Shown here one piece after another: positions 31,608 to 41,281 of a stretch of DNA of 64,000 nucleotides. Source of the stretch: Triglochin maritima (Eukaryota; Streptophyta; Magnoliopsida; Alismatales; Juncaginaceae). The stretch is from positions 14,321,001 to 14,385,000 of the forward strand of contig OY821771.1 of NCBI GenBank assembly GCA_963682175.1. Reading direction: 5' to 3'. Position 1 is the first letter of the stretch, and the number at the start of each line of letters is the position of its first letter. The position numbers and the translations under genes are program-made. The notes beneath the pieces were generated by a model, which was given only the letters and a program-made list of their open reading frames with translations, was not told the origin of the DNA and searched no databases.

Positions 31608-32254
31608 TTGATGAATGTAACTTATTGGGTGATGTTGTCATCTTTAACCCTTTATTATAATAAATGAATATTCACATGATATCATTGGTGCCGATGTGTA
31701 GGATTCTTAAGCTGACATTAAGACCAAACAAAACTGTAAAGCAGGACCTGAGATATTGCAATCATATTCAGCCTACTAACTCAGATTCATGGCATGACAT
31801 GCATAGTGTACGTACAACAATTAGTTTAGAGATGGATCATATTCAAAGAAATCTGAATTGAATGAACTTAGTTTACAACACAAACATAGTGTACATAACC
31901 AACATAGTTTACACCACAAAGATAGTTTACAACACTACCTTGACCTGAACAGCCTTACAACTTCAATTTTTTCAAGTGTACGTTTGTTTCTACTAGATGT
32001 ACATTTTAATTCTTTTGAGATTATGTGTATTAGGTTAACTGATATGTGTGTGTGACATTTTTGGTTTATACATTTCAAAGATCATAGTGTAAACTTATAT
32101 ATAATACGACATTTTTTGAATTCACATTGGCAACACACTGAGAATGTCGTGGTGTATCTATGGATTTTTATATGGTGTATTTTTGTTTCAATTACAGGGA
32201 ATTTTATGAGAAATTAAAAATAAAATTAGAATTTAACAAAAAAGTTCAATTATG
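31608..32254. other. 3' flank of the C48 pseudogene
   Basis: AT-rich. Around 31870-31935 short units such as CACAAACATAGTGTACA and ACCACAAAGATAGTTTACA repeat. No gene is recognised. Confidence 0.4.
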
Positions 32255-32810
32255 GGACTAACACGTCGGTTATTTCGTTGGAACCGATGTGAAATTTCAC
32301 AAAAAATCAATAAATGACATAACATGTCATTGTGTTGGAAGAAACTGAGCTCGTCTAAAACTATTATTTTAATGAAAATGACATACCACGTCACTTGTCG
32401 TTTGCCAACTAATCGACGTGGTATATTCTATTATTTAATTTTTTAATATTCCTTTTTAATAATAGGACAGACCACGTCGGCCTTCTGTATCAACCGACGT
32501 AGTGTGTACAGATCACGTTTGTCATTTGCTAACAAAGCAACGTGGTATGACCTATTATTAGAATAAAAAATCCTGAATTTCTGGGGGTAATAATAGGACA
32601 TACCACGTCGACCTTCTGGGTGCGGCAGACGTTGTATTGTGTAAATATCATGTTGATATTATTGCTAAATACCGACGTGATATACCTACATACTACATCG
32701 GCTTATTGGCCGAAGTGATAACCCCTCTCTTGCCACGTCCCCCGTGACACACGTCGGTCAGCTAGGGTCTGTCAACCCAACGTGATTTGTCAAAAAACCT
32801 GACGTAATAA
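32255..32810. repeat. CACTA subterminal repeats (ACCACGTCGG type)
   Basis: Alternating ACCACGTCGG / CCGACGTGGTA motifs with 10-20 bp between them, for example CATACCACGTC and CCGACGTGATA. They mark the 3' end of the CACTA element that holds the C48 pseudogene. A clean TAGTG terminus was not found. Confidence 0.7.
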
Positions 32811-33084
32811 CAATGTTCGGCAATGGTTTTAAACATAACATTCTTTTTATTACTTATATAACTGAATTGCTATTTGTAGTACAAATTACCATTTCGCTCT
32901 TCTACCATTTCTACTTATATAACTCTTCATTTCACTCTTCTAACACCACTTTCTCTTCATATTGCTCTTTTATTCACCAGATACAATGTCTCGGAGGCCA
33001 GGAAAAGAACCAGCGGACGCCTCAGATTACTCAAATATGGTAATTTCCCTTGTTTATTTTAATTAATTTTTTAAATATTTTTTT

Positions 33085-33215
33085 TTTGGGTGGGGCGTCC
33101 GCGGGAGACGCCCGAACTTAGGGCAAGGCATCTGCGGGAGCCTCCAGCCACGTAGGGGAGGCGGCTCCGGCAGACGCCTCCCCCAGCGTTGGGGCGTCTC
33201 CCGCAGACGCCCCAT
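33085..33215. repeat. GC-rich palindromic repeats near the PMD gene
   Basis: GGGGCGTCCGCGGGAGACGCC and related inverted units (GGCGTCTCCCGCAGACGCC) lie in the presumed intron after the first PMD exon. They are cousins of the minisatellite at 35220-35440. Confidence 0.7.
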
Positions 33216-33224
33216 TTTTTTAAT

Positions 33225-33565
33225 TTATTTAAATTGATTATAAATTGTGATAAATTTAAAATAAATTGAATATTATGTTAATAATGAATTAAATTAGTTT
33301 AGTAAATCCTTTATTGATTATAAATTGTGATAATTACTAAATAAATCGATTGTTAGGTTAATAATTAGTTTAATTGTTTTAGTAAGGAATTATTGATTAA
33401 AAGTTGTGATAATAGCTAAATAAATTGATTATTATGATAATAATTAGTTGTGTACGATTTTAGTAAAGGATTATTGATTAATTGTGATAATTGCTAAATA
33501 AATCAATTATTAAGTTAATAATTAGTTTAATTATTTTAGTAAATCCATTAATAAATTTTTATTTT
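33225..33565. repeat. AT-rich tandem repeat, about 80-bp unit
   Basis: Four diverged units, each with TTGATTATAAATTGTGATAA and TTAATAATTAGTTTA, starting near 33232, 33316, 33396 and 33476. A fifth, partial unit resembles 36295-36350. Confidence 0.75.
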
Positions 33566-35061
33566 TAAAATTGAATTAATAGTCATCGGGTTACCATGGA
33601 GGAAGAGGGAAATCAATTCCCTTACGTGCGGTACGTAGTGTAGCAAATGAGTCAGGTCCTCGTCATCCACGTAGACGGGGTATTTCTGCTTCAGTTAGGA
33701 GAGAGAGGTCTTTTACGTCGTTGTCAGACACCTGGGGATTCTTTCGACGACGAGGATGATTCAGATGAGTTGAGGTGTCACGACGAGAGTGACGATGGGG
33801 GCTGGTATGGCTTGGGGCCACAGAGGAGGCGATACGTCAGTACGGTCGTGGACGGGGGCGAGATTGTAGTCCTTCGGCTGAGTGGGTCATTAGGAATGGT
33901 CGAGGTTGCCGGTTTGTGACCGGTGATTCGAGTTCGTGCACTGCAGACGCCGAGCTCAGAAGAAGAAGAGGGATGAGGACGAGTCCTGGATCGTCACGGA
34001 TATGATGCCTGGTAGTCTTCTAGATGGCAGCGTCATTCCCAGTTTTGGAGGCCACGTCGCCAGACGCATCTGGGATGGCGAGGATCAGAAGGTTTTGAAG
34101 TGCCACAATCGGCACAGAGCCTGTACGACATTGCAGGCTTGGAGTTCAGTGATGACTGATGATATGACGGCGACCGTCAGTGACAGTGGATTGGGTCACT
34201 TGCCGTACAGCATGTTTTCCTGCATTGATATGCCGTTGATTTCGGCTTTCGTAGAGCGGTGGCAGCCTGACACCAATACTTTCCACTTGCCGTTCAGAGA
34301 GATGACGATCATGTTGCATGACATCTTTCAGATTCTGCACATTCCTGTTGAGGGTCTTATGGTCAGTGCGCAAACGCCGACATCTGAGTTGAAGTTATTT
34401 GTATCTGAGTTGCTGGGTGTCATCCTGGAGGGTCTTGGGCGGGATAACTCATTTTGGAGTGGCGGTGGTGTTAGTATCGATGTCGTGGACGAATGTTGCA
34501 GACGGGGGGACCACCACAGACTGAGGATACACAGATGACTGCTTACCTCTTCTTACTGCTAGGCTGTGTCTTGTTTGTCGACAAGAGCGGTTCCAGAGTC
34601 AGACCACTGCTGCGCGGGATTCCTGTCTTCAGATTTCGTCCTCCTCATGTACTCTCTGAAGTTATAAATGTGTCTTTGATTGAGATTATCGTCCGGGAAT
34701 TTCTCTTTTACCGCCAACAAAATGTTACGTGGTCTTGCTTGTGCCTCTGTCATATCACAAACAATTTGCTTGACCCCAGCACTAAGTCTGCTGACCTGTC
34801 GGTGACCCTCTGAATAAACTGCAAGTGCGTGGTTGTGCTGCCCATAGGTGCTACTAGAAACAACGACTCATCCATCACGATCCCGTCGCTCCACCACTTT
34901 TACCAAAAAATGACAACCGCAACCTTTTCTTTTTGTATTTTTTCGTAGTGCAATACTCGTATCACGAGAACTCATTTCACGTTTGCGATTACATCTCAGG
35001 TAAACAATCCATCCGGTTGTCTGCTTTTGGTTTGTATGATGATATAACAAAAAAAATCAGG

Positions 35062-35642
35062 CTCCTATTGCAACTTGTTTCGCCTATTTACAAGCTTCCT
35101 CGATTGTTGTAAATATTTCTTTACTATCAAAAAGCGCACTGTAATCTATTCCATCACCACCGAAATCTTGCAACGTAACCTAAAAAATTTAGTTAAACAG
35201 AAAATTAAAAAAAAACCGGGCGTCTGCCCAAAATGCCTCCACCAAGGTGGAGCCGCCTGGCTAACACGCCTCCACCTATGTGGAGGCGTGTTAGCCAGAC
35301 GCCTCCACGTTACTGGAGGCACCTCGATAAGACGCCTCCACATTGGTGGAGGCGTCTGGCTAAGACGCCCCCACCTTGGTGGAGACGTCGTATCCAGACG
35401 CCTCAACCTAGGTGGAGGCGTCTTAGCCAGATGCCTGATGGGGGAAAAATCCACTCCCGTTACCTCGCCGAATCTAGGTGCTTTGCCAGACATTTTCGTG
35501 GCGTTGGTACTAGGAATGTCAGTAAAACTGAGTCAAACACCTTGTTTAAAGAAACGGGACGAAATGTGTATTAATTGATTTGTTAAGGGCAAAAAGGTAA
35601 TTTTTGGGGCGATTTAAGTAATTTTCCGGCGACGAATAGTAA
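35062..35642. repeat. PMD-associated repeat with hairpin minisatellite
   Basis: Copy of the sequence also at 8242-8732. Its core (about 35220-35440) has six or more units in which ACGCCTCCAC and GTGGAGGCGT flank 4 bp, separated by GTTAGCCAG or CTGGCTAAG spacers. Each unit can form a hairpin with about a 10-bp stem. Open frames through it read RRLHLGGG-like repeats in several frames and are by-products of the repeat. Confidence 0.85.
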
Positions 35643-35689
35643 CCCCCTTTACTAACGGTGCTTTCTATATCCCTTTGTTTAGATAATAA

Positions 35690-36915
35690 TAAGTCAATTG
35701 ACATTTTAATTTCACTCATTTGCTACATCACACTTTTAGATCACATTGTTGAGTTTTCCACTTTTACACCAATTTTGAATTTTTATACCTATAGTACCAT
35801 TGCACTTCCGTAGTTTATCTTGATTTGCATAAATAGAACATCATGTAAATTTGCAGCTTTTCGTGTAAAATATTATTCTCGTCATGTAAAGTTGAGATAA
35901 AAATGTGTAAAAAAACTTGAAATCTTATCAATGTTTTTTTGTTATTCTGCCACTTAAAGCCGTTGATTTGCTGAAATGTCATCTAGTTACGGCTATTTGC
36001 CTAGAAGCAACCAAAATAAGTTGTTAACATCTCAAATGTCATTATGATTTTTTTGTCACTCCGTTAACGTTTTCTGTTAGAGCTGTTACTATTCTGGTAA
36101 CGACGTTAAAAATATTAATATTTAATTGTAAATTTTACAATTTCACCATCAAAAACTTATATTTTTTTCTCATCTCTTTCTTTTTTCCCTCTCTCTCCTA
36201 TATCCTCATCTCTTAGCCAGACGCCTCTCTCCTACGGGGGGCGGCTCCGTCGGACGCCCGTAATTTTTTATTTTTTTATTATTTTTTTAAAAAGATAATT
36301 GATTATAAATTTAGATAATTGTTAAATTAATTAATTAATAAGTTAATAATTACTATATTCGGATGACCGATACCCCTTCGGTACACCGAAAATTCAAAAT
36401 TTAGCGAGACCCCCGAACGACCTGTCGATGTGGTATTTGTAAGTCAGGATGTTTTACCGCCGGGGGATTTCGGATCTTAAAAAATGTTGGATCTGGAATT
36501 TTTTTGAATCTTCATCACTTGCAAAAAACTCATTGTAATCCGACCGGTTACTACCGAAAGCTTGCAAAGAAACGTCAAATAATTTGAGATAACACACCGT
36601 ATAATTTTAATTTGGCAAAAAAATTTAAAAAAACATGACGTCTGGCTAAGACACATGTACGATGGTCGATGCGTCTGGCTAAGACATTATTAGTACTTTT
36701 ATCAAACGTAACTGTACTTATTATACACTTTTAGGCCACATTATTGGTTTTACACTTTTAGACTTTTATACCCAAAGCACCCTTACACGTTAGATATTTT
36801 ATCTTATTTTGCAAAAATAGAACGTCATATAAAATTATAGTGTTTCACGTAAAAAAACATCTTTATGTATAATCTCGACATAAACATGTAAAAATACTTT
36901 AAACCTAACTCAACC
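35690..36915. repeat. Direct repeats of about 220 bp flanking a GC-rich scrap
   Basis: The segments 35690-35930 and 36700-36915 are diverged copies (shared blocks: CACTTTTAGA/GGC, TTTTATACC, GCAAAAATAGAACRTCAT, CATGTAAA). Between them are another hairpin-type GC fragment (36215-36260), a CCGTTAACGTTTTCTGTTA block related to the fold-back at 62.4 kb, and AT-rich sequence like 33225-33565. Confidence 0.6.
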
Positions 36916-38318
36916 TCTATAGCCATTCATTTGAAATTAAATTACTTGTCATATCAAATATGGTTTGTCTAACCATACTTGTCTAAAAAAGCTAACCCAT
37001 AGGTTTACTTTAAAAAACCACAATTTTCATGTAGAATACTATTATGCAAGTCATTATGATGTTATGTAATATTTTTCTCTTCCATGCAGGAGATGACTTT
37101 CGAACTATTGCAAATCATGATTGAAGCACTCTAAATACACACTCAACGTCTTTATCTACAACTTCTTGACATTGCGCAAATCATTTATTCTTTTGAGTTT
37201 GCGGAAGGGTGGTCGACTAGATGAATGCAACCCACTTCGGGTAGGATATTGTCGGTTAGATAGTACCCTATCTCGTAATTATTTCCATTAACAACATACC
37301 AAACTGTGAGTTTGCGGAAGGGTGTCGGCAAAAGAAGATCCCATTTCGACGTCTCTACTAGTTGGTGTATCGAGATTAGATGGGGTTAAGGAGCCTCCAA
37401 ATTCAGAAGGTCTCACTCTTTCCACCACTTCTCGTTTCAGAACTATTAACCACAGGACAACGACGAGAGGGGTTTGCAGTAGAGCGAGACAAAATTTCTT
37501 TATATTATTCGAACCCTTTTAACATTTTCCAAGAATGTTCAAAGAGAAACTTATATTTATGATGTGTTGGAAAATGATGTGAGCTTCCCGAATAACATCT
37601 GCATTTGTTTCACTCCTCCCTGTCACTTCTTCATAGCAAGACACCCATTTCAAGATAAACCTTTTCGGAAATTCTTTGAGCTTTCGTGGTCTTTCACAAG
37701 ATTCATATACTTTCTTCCAGAACTAACACTTTATTTGATCAGTGCAACCAATGCAATAGTGGTGGTGTTCACGAAAGTCGAAATCAAAGCTTCATCTTAT
37801 GCCACAGACCAAGCTTTGTTTGAGCCTACAAATGCTTGAGAAAGAATATGTGATGACCTAATCCTTGTTTAGGAAAAGCCTTAGAATTAGGGGGTAATTA
37901 GCATGGAACGTTGAAGAGAATGATGAGGTTTAGGTAGGGGCCGGTTACTGTAGCGTTTGGGTTATTGTGTTTATATGAAGCAAACTCACCTCTCTCTCTC
38001 TCTCTTGTTGCCATTTCCGTTTTCCACCAAAAACTCACCCATTCTTCTTGCATCCCGGCGACCAGAGGAGGAGGGAGGACGCCGACGACGTGGTGGAGTC
38101 GACACGCGCGAGAAAGGAGCGTCGGAAGCGGAGGAAAGAGGGAGAAGAAGCTAGAAGCGACGCCGGAGGAGGAGGAGCTCACCGGACGCGTTCTCGCCTC
38201 GGAAAAGGTATGCCAAGTCTTCATTGTAACTCCCCAAGAGGTGTGGGAGTGTAGGGGGCGGCGTTAGTGTCGTTTCCCCGGCGAAAACCCACTGAACCAA
38301 GGTTGAAGACGATCGGTT

Positions 38319-38849
38319 CGGTCGACCGTTGTGTGTCTCGGTCGACCGAACATCGTCTAAATGATGCCTGTTCAGTGGCGATTATGTATAGTTTCGGTCG
38401 ACCGTGTGAGGTTCAGTCGACCGATATCAGTGAATATTATCTTTCTGCCCGAAAACGGTCGAACGATGTCTGTGTGACGGTCGACCGTTTATGCCAAATT
38501 TTAGCGGGAATTTAAGGGTTTCCTTAGCCCGGTCGACCGGAAGAGTTTCGGTCGACCGAATACAGCGGGCAGGATTCATGCAGACTTTCTTATCAGTTGA
38601 ACAGATCCTGGTTCGACCGACATGATATATATGTATATAAAACGTATAGCGTAGACCTTCCAAACGGTCGACCGCTAGATTGACCTTGTTCGACCGGTGG
38701 GTCGAATTTTCATTGGTTAGGACTGGGCGGTGACTTGCTAAACGGTCGACCGTCCGAGAGACCTTGTCCGACTGATTGATAGTGTTTTCCCTCAGTACCG
38801 AGTACTGAGCGGGAGACCGGTCGACCGGTGTATTTGTTGCGGTCGACCG
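38319..38849. repeat. Paired CGGTCGACCG array in the solo LTR
   Basis: Fifteen motif copies, mostly paired: 38319/38339, 38395/38414, 38456/38478, 38530/38549, 38665/38687, 38743/38765, 38818/38840, with one unpaired near 38609. Within-pair spacing is 19-22 bp. The array spans about 470-1000 bp from the LTR start, nearly the same place as in the Tekay LTR. Confidence 0.9.
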
Positions 38850-38992
38850 ATTAACCGCAGGTTGGTGGATTTATCCACACGCGAGCCGTCGAGCATAGGT
38901 CGACTACCAGCTCTGAGACCACGGTCGATCACCGGACCTCGGAGCTACGGATTTCACCTTCGACGAGGGCGTATTCAGTTGGACCCCTTATT

Positions 38993-39150
38993 CTTGTGTA
39001 GGTGGGGGGATGCCTTCCATGCTTGTGTAGGTGGGAGACGCCTTCTTTCCTTGTGTAGGAAGGAGATGTTCTTTCCTTGTGTAGGAGAGTGATGCCCCTT
39101 GAGCCTGTGCGGCAGAGGGAATCCTTTCATGCATGTGCGGCTGGGAGATG
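38993..39150. repeat. 28-bp tandem repeat (CTTGTGTAGGTGGGAGATGC)
   Basis: Five to six diverged units of 26-29 bp begin at about 38994, 39023, 39051, 39077, 39105 and 39133. The last two are more degraded (CTGTGCGGC). Confidence 0.85.
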
Positions 39151-39794
39151 GACCGTGGTGGCGGTTGGGCATTCATTGGGCCCGAGGCGGATTTGCATTG
39201 CATGCACATTATTTGGCATTTTCGTCTGTATTTCTGTATATGATAGGAGATGTTGGCATACGGGGTTCCTTTCGGGAACTCAGGTGGATTTTGTGTTTCA
39301 TTTTCAGGGAGCAGGCAGTCGTAGGTTGGTGGTGACCGAGGGGAGTACCTCCGGGATCGGGTCCTGTCATCTGATCGTTTTTGTAGAGGTAGTGATTACA
39401 GTAGTTATGTGTTAGTCATGTAATCACTCTTTTGACACTCTGTATTATGACTTCCACGTGGAGATATTTTATATATGTATTCAATTGACTTTTCTAGTAA
39501 TGTGCCCTTGTTGACCGTTGACGGTCGTATGTTTAATATAAAAAATTCTTCCGCTGTTTCGGGGCGTTACAGAATATGTGGAGTGGCCTCCTTTGCATTT
39601 TCATGAATCTCAACAGGCTCATATTCTGTATTATCGTCTTCGTGGCAACTTCCACTTCCCCCAGGATTCGAATTATCACTGTAATTGTCGTGTTGAAATT
39701 GTGATGGGAATTGAGTTTGAAATTGTGGCGGAATTTGATTGTATTGCGGGAAATTTGGGTCTTGTAAATGAAATCCCTGCATGAAAAAACCCAT

Positions 39795-40220
39795 CAGTTT
39801 GGAGATGCAGCTTCAATTCTGCTTAGTCTCTGAACCACTTTGGTTGCTAGTAGTTCGAAATACAAACTACTTACACACTCATTATACCCTATTCTAGGGA
39901 CAAGTTTTTCCCCGTATGGCATGCATATAAGCACAAATACTTAGAACTAAAACCTACTCGATCATGAAGGAACAACACATGAACACTACTTACTCTGTGG
40001 GTGATCAGAGCAGATTTCGTAGCTCACGTTATCGAAACCAAGTGATCAAATCATATCTTACAGTAAGAATAAACACTAAAAATCAAGCATACACCCAAAT
40101 AAACAAGCATTCCAACATCCTCAAATGATTTTCTCTGAACCTTTCTGATTTGGGAAAATTATATTTAAGACCTTCTGTGAAACAACAACTGCGAGTCATT
40201 GGATTACTCACTTACGATAG
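39795..40220. other. Gap between Harbinger remnant and solo LTR D
   Basis: AT-rich sequence with no gene or repeat recognised. It may be the promoter side of the Harbinger ORF1 remnant. Confidence 0.4.
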
Positions 40221-41281
40221 TTATCTGTTTCGATTAAGCTTAAACCGCAAGTGCACGGCCGCGATAAAGCGGTGACAAGTACGTGTAGAATCCACAAGGA
40301 GGTGTGTCAACTATGGTTCTTCAGAAATAAAGTGGCAAATAAGGGGAGAAGAAGTTTGATTACACTAAACTAGCAACTAACAAATGAGAAAGATAACAAC
40401 TCAAGATTAACTAAAACTAAACTAAGCAACTAGCAAAGCAAAATGAAATTCAGTAAGGAAAACCCCCTAAGGGGTGAAGTGTGCATACACATGTAATAAG
40501 GTGGTGAAAAATGCATTTGATATGACATAAGTATAGATTGTGTTTTCATGCATAGGAAATGTCTAATGGTTGTGGCAAAACCTATCAATCCAATCACTAT
40601 CCTAGTTGATTAACATGAGCATAAACAAGTTGGTTATTAAGAACATAAACAAACATGAAAGTGTCTAAAAGTTGTGGTAAAACCCATCAAATTAAGTATT
40701 CTAATTTAAACAAATAAGAATACATTCACATTCATCACATATTGCATAAGATACATTCATTATCATTCTTCATACATGTATAAACATCATCTCCAGCCCC
40801 AAAAAGGGATGAAACTACTCACTAAACATTAATCTAACAATTATATTAAAAAAGAAAGACATTCTAACTAATTATACTAAGATTAAGAAAATAAAACTAA
40901 GCTAAACATGCAAGCATTAAATGATACAACATTAAAACAAAACTACTAGAAATTATTTTATTGAAGCATTTAATAAGGCATCAAAGAAGATGAGTTCTAT
41001 TTATGGACATGAAAAATGCAACTAGGGACAATCCACCGGTGTGATACTACTGAAACATGTCTAAAATGGAAATAAACAACATAATACACAACCAAGGGAA
41101 GTCGGGTCGGATCTTGACCAAACTAGACCACTAATTGGCGGTCTGGGCCCCCCAATTGCCTGTCAGAAATAGTCTGATTTGGCCCAGTTTTTTGATGCCT
41201 TATTAAATGCTTCAATTCTTCACGTGGGGTGCACCCTGGTCGGTTGGTTGAGTCTGTGCCCGAATCTAATTGCCAAAATAC

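Larger units (their letters stand above)
32986..34813 (+). pseudogene. Plant mobile domain (PMD, MAIN/MAIL-like) pseudogene
   Basis: A possible short first exon starts ATG at 32986 (MSRRPGKEPADASDYSN) and ends at a GT near 33040. A second block from about 33585 begins GYHGGRGKSIPLRAV. After frame changes comes the PMD itself (33936-34540): SFGGHVARRIWDGED, LKCHNRHRACTTLQAW, SGLGHLPYSMFSCIDMPLIS, FVERWQPDTNTFHLPFREMT, FQILHIPVEGLMVS. A further shift leads to MTAYLFLLLGCVLFVDKSGS (about 34533-34600). PMD genes occur both as host genes (MAIN family) and in Mutator-like elements. At least three frameshifts or stops are needed to read through, so this copy is dead. The adjacent repetitive sequence favours a transposon origin. 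Confidence 0.78.
37849..39571 (+). mobile_element. Solo LTR, Tekay-related, TSD GAATA
   Basis: Starts TGTGATGACC and ends CGGGGCGTTACA, flanked by exact GAATA at 37844-37848 and 39572-39576. The 3' end (TTCCGCTGTTTCGGGGCG) resembles the Tekay LTR end in this window (TTCCGTTGTATCGGGATG), so it is a related but diverged family. 1723 bp, no internal sequence. It carries two internal arrays: the paired CGGTCGACCG palindromes and a 28-bp tandem repeat. Confidence 0.93.
37085..39794 (-). pseudogene. PIF/Harbinger remnant: ORF1 and transposase tail, split by a solo LTR
   Basis: On the minus strand ORF1 starts at 39794 with a Gln/Pro/Phe-rich N-terminus and runs to the solo LTR at 39571. Beyond the LTR (37843 down) it continues in the same frame into a Myb/SANT-like region. 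That region reads AWSVA, one stop, DEALISTFVNTTT, and after shifts CYEEVTGRSETNADVIREAH, the pattern of Harbinger ORF1 proteins. At 37310 it joins a transposase piece: VWYVVNGNNYEIGYYLTDNI, then TTLPQTQKNK, then FAQCQEVVDKDVECVFRVLQ, matching the C-terminal DDE region of Harbinger transposases. The N-terminal two thirds of the transposase is missing. Stops and frame changes show it is inactive. Confidence 0.82.

Noticed and set aside
35075..35578. Proteins with RRLHLGGG-type repeats in three frames
   Set aside because: The reading comes from the GC-rich hairpin minisatellite, which is open in several frames at once; no real domain.
38993..39150. Regular short repeats that could suggest a CRISPR array
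   Set aside because: Units are contiguous and decay gradually, without unique spacers, and this is a plant LTR.
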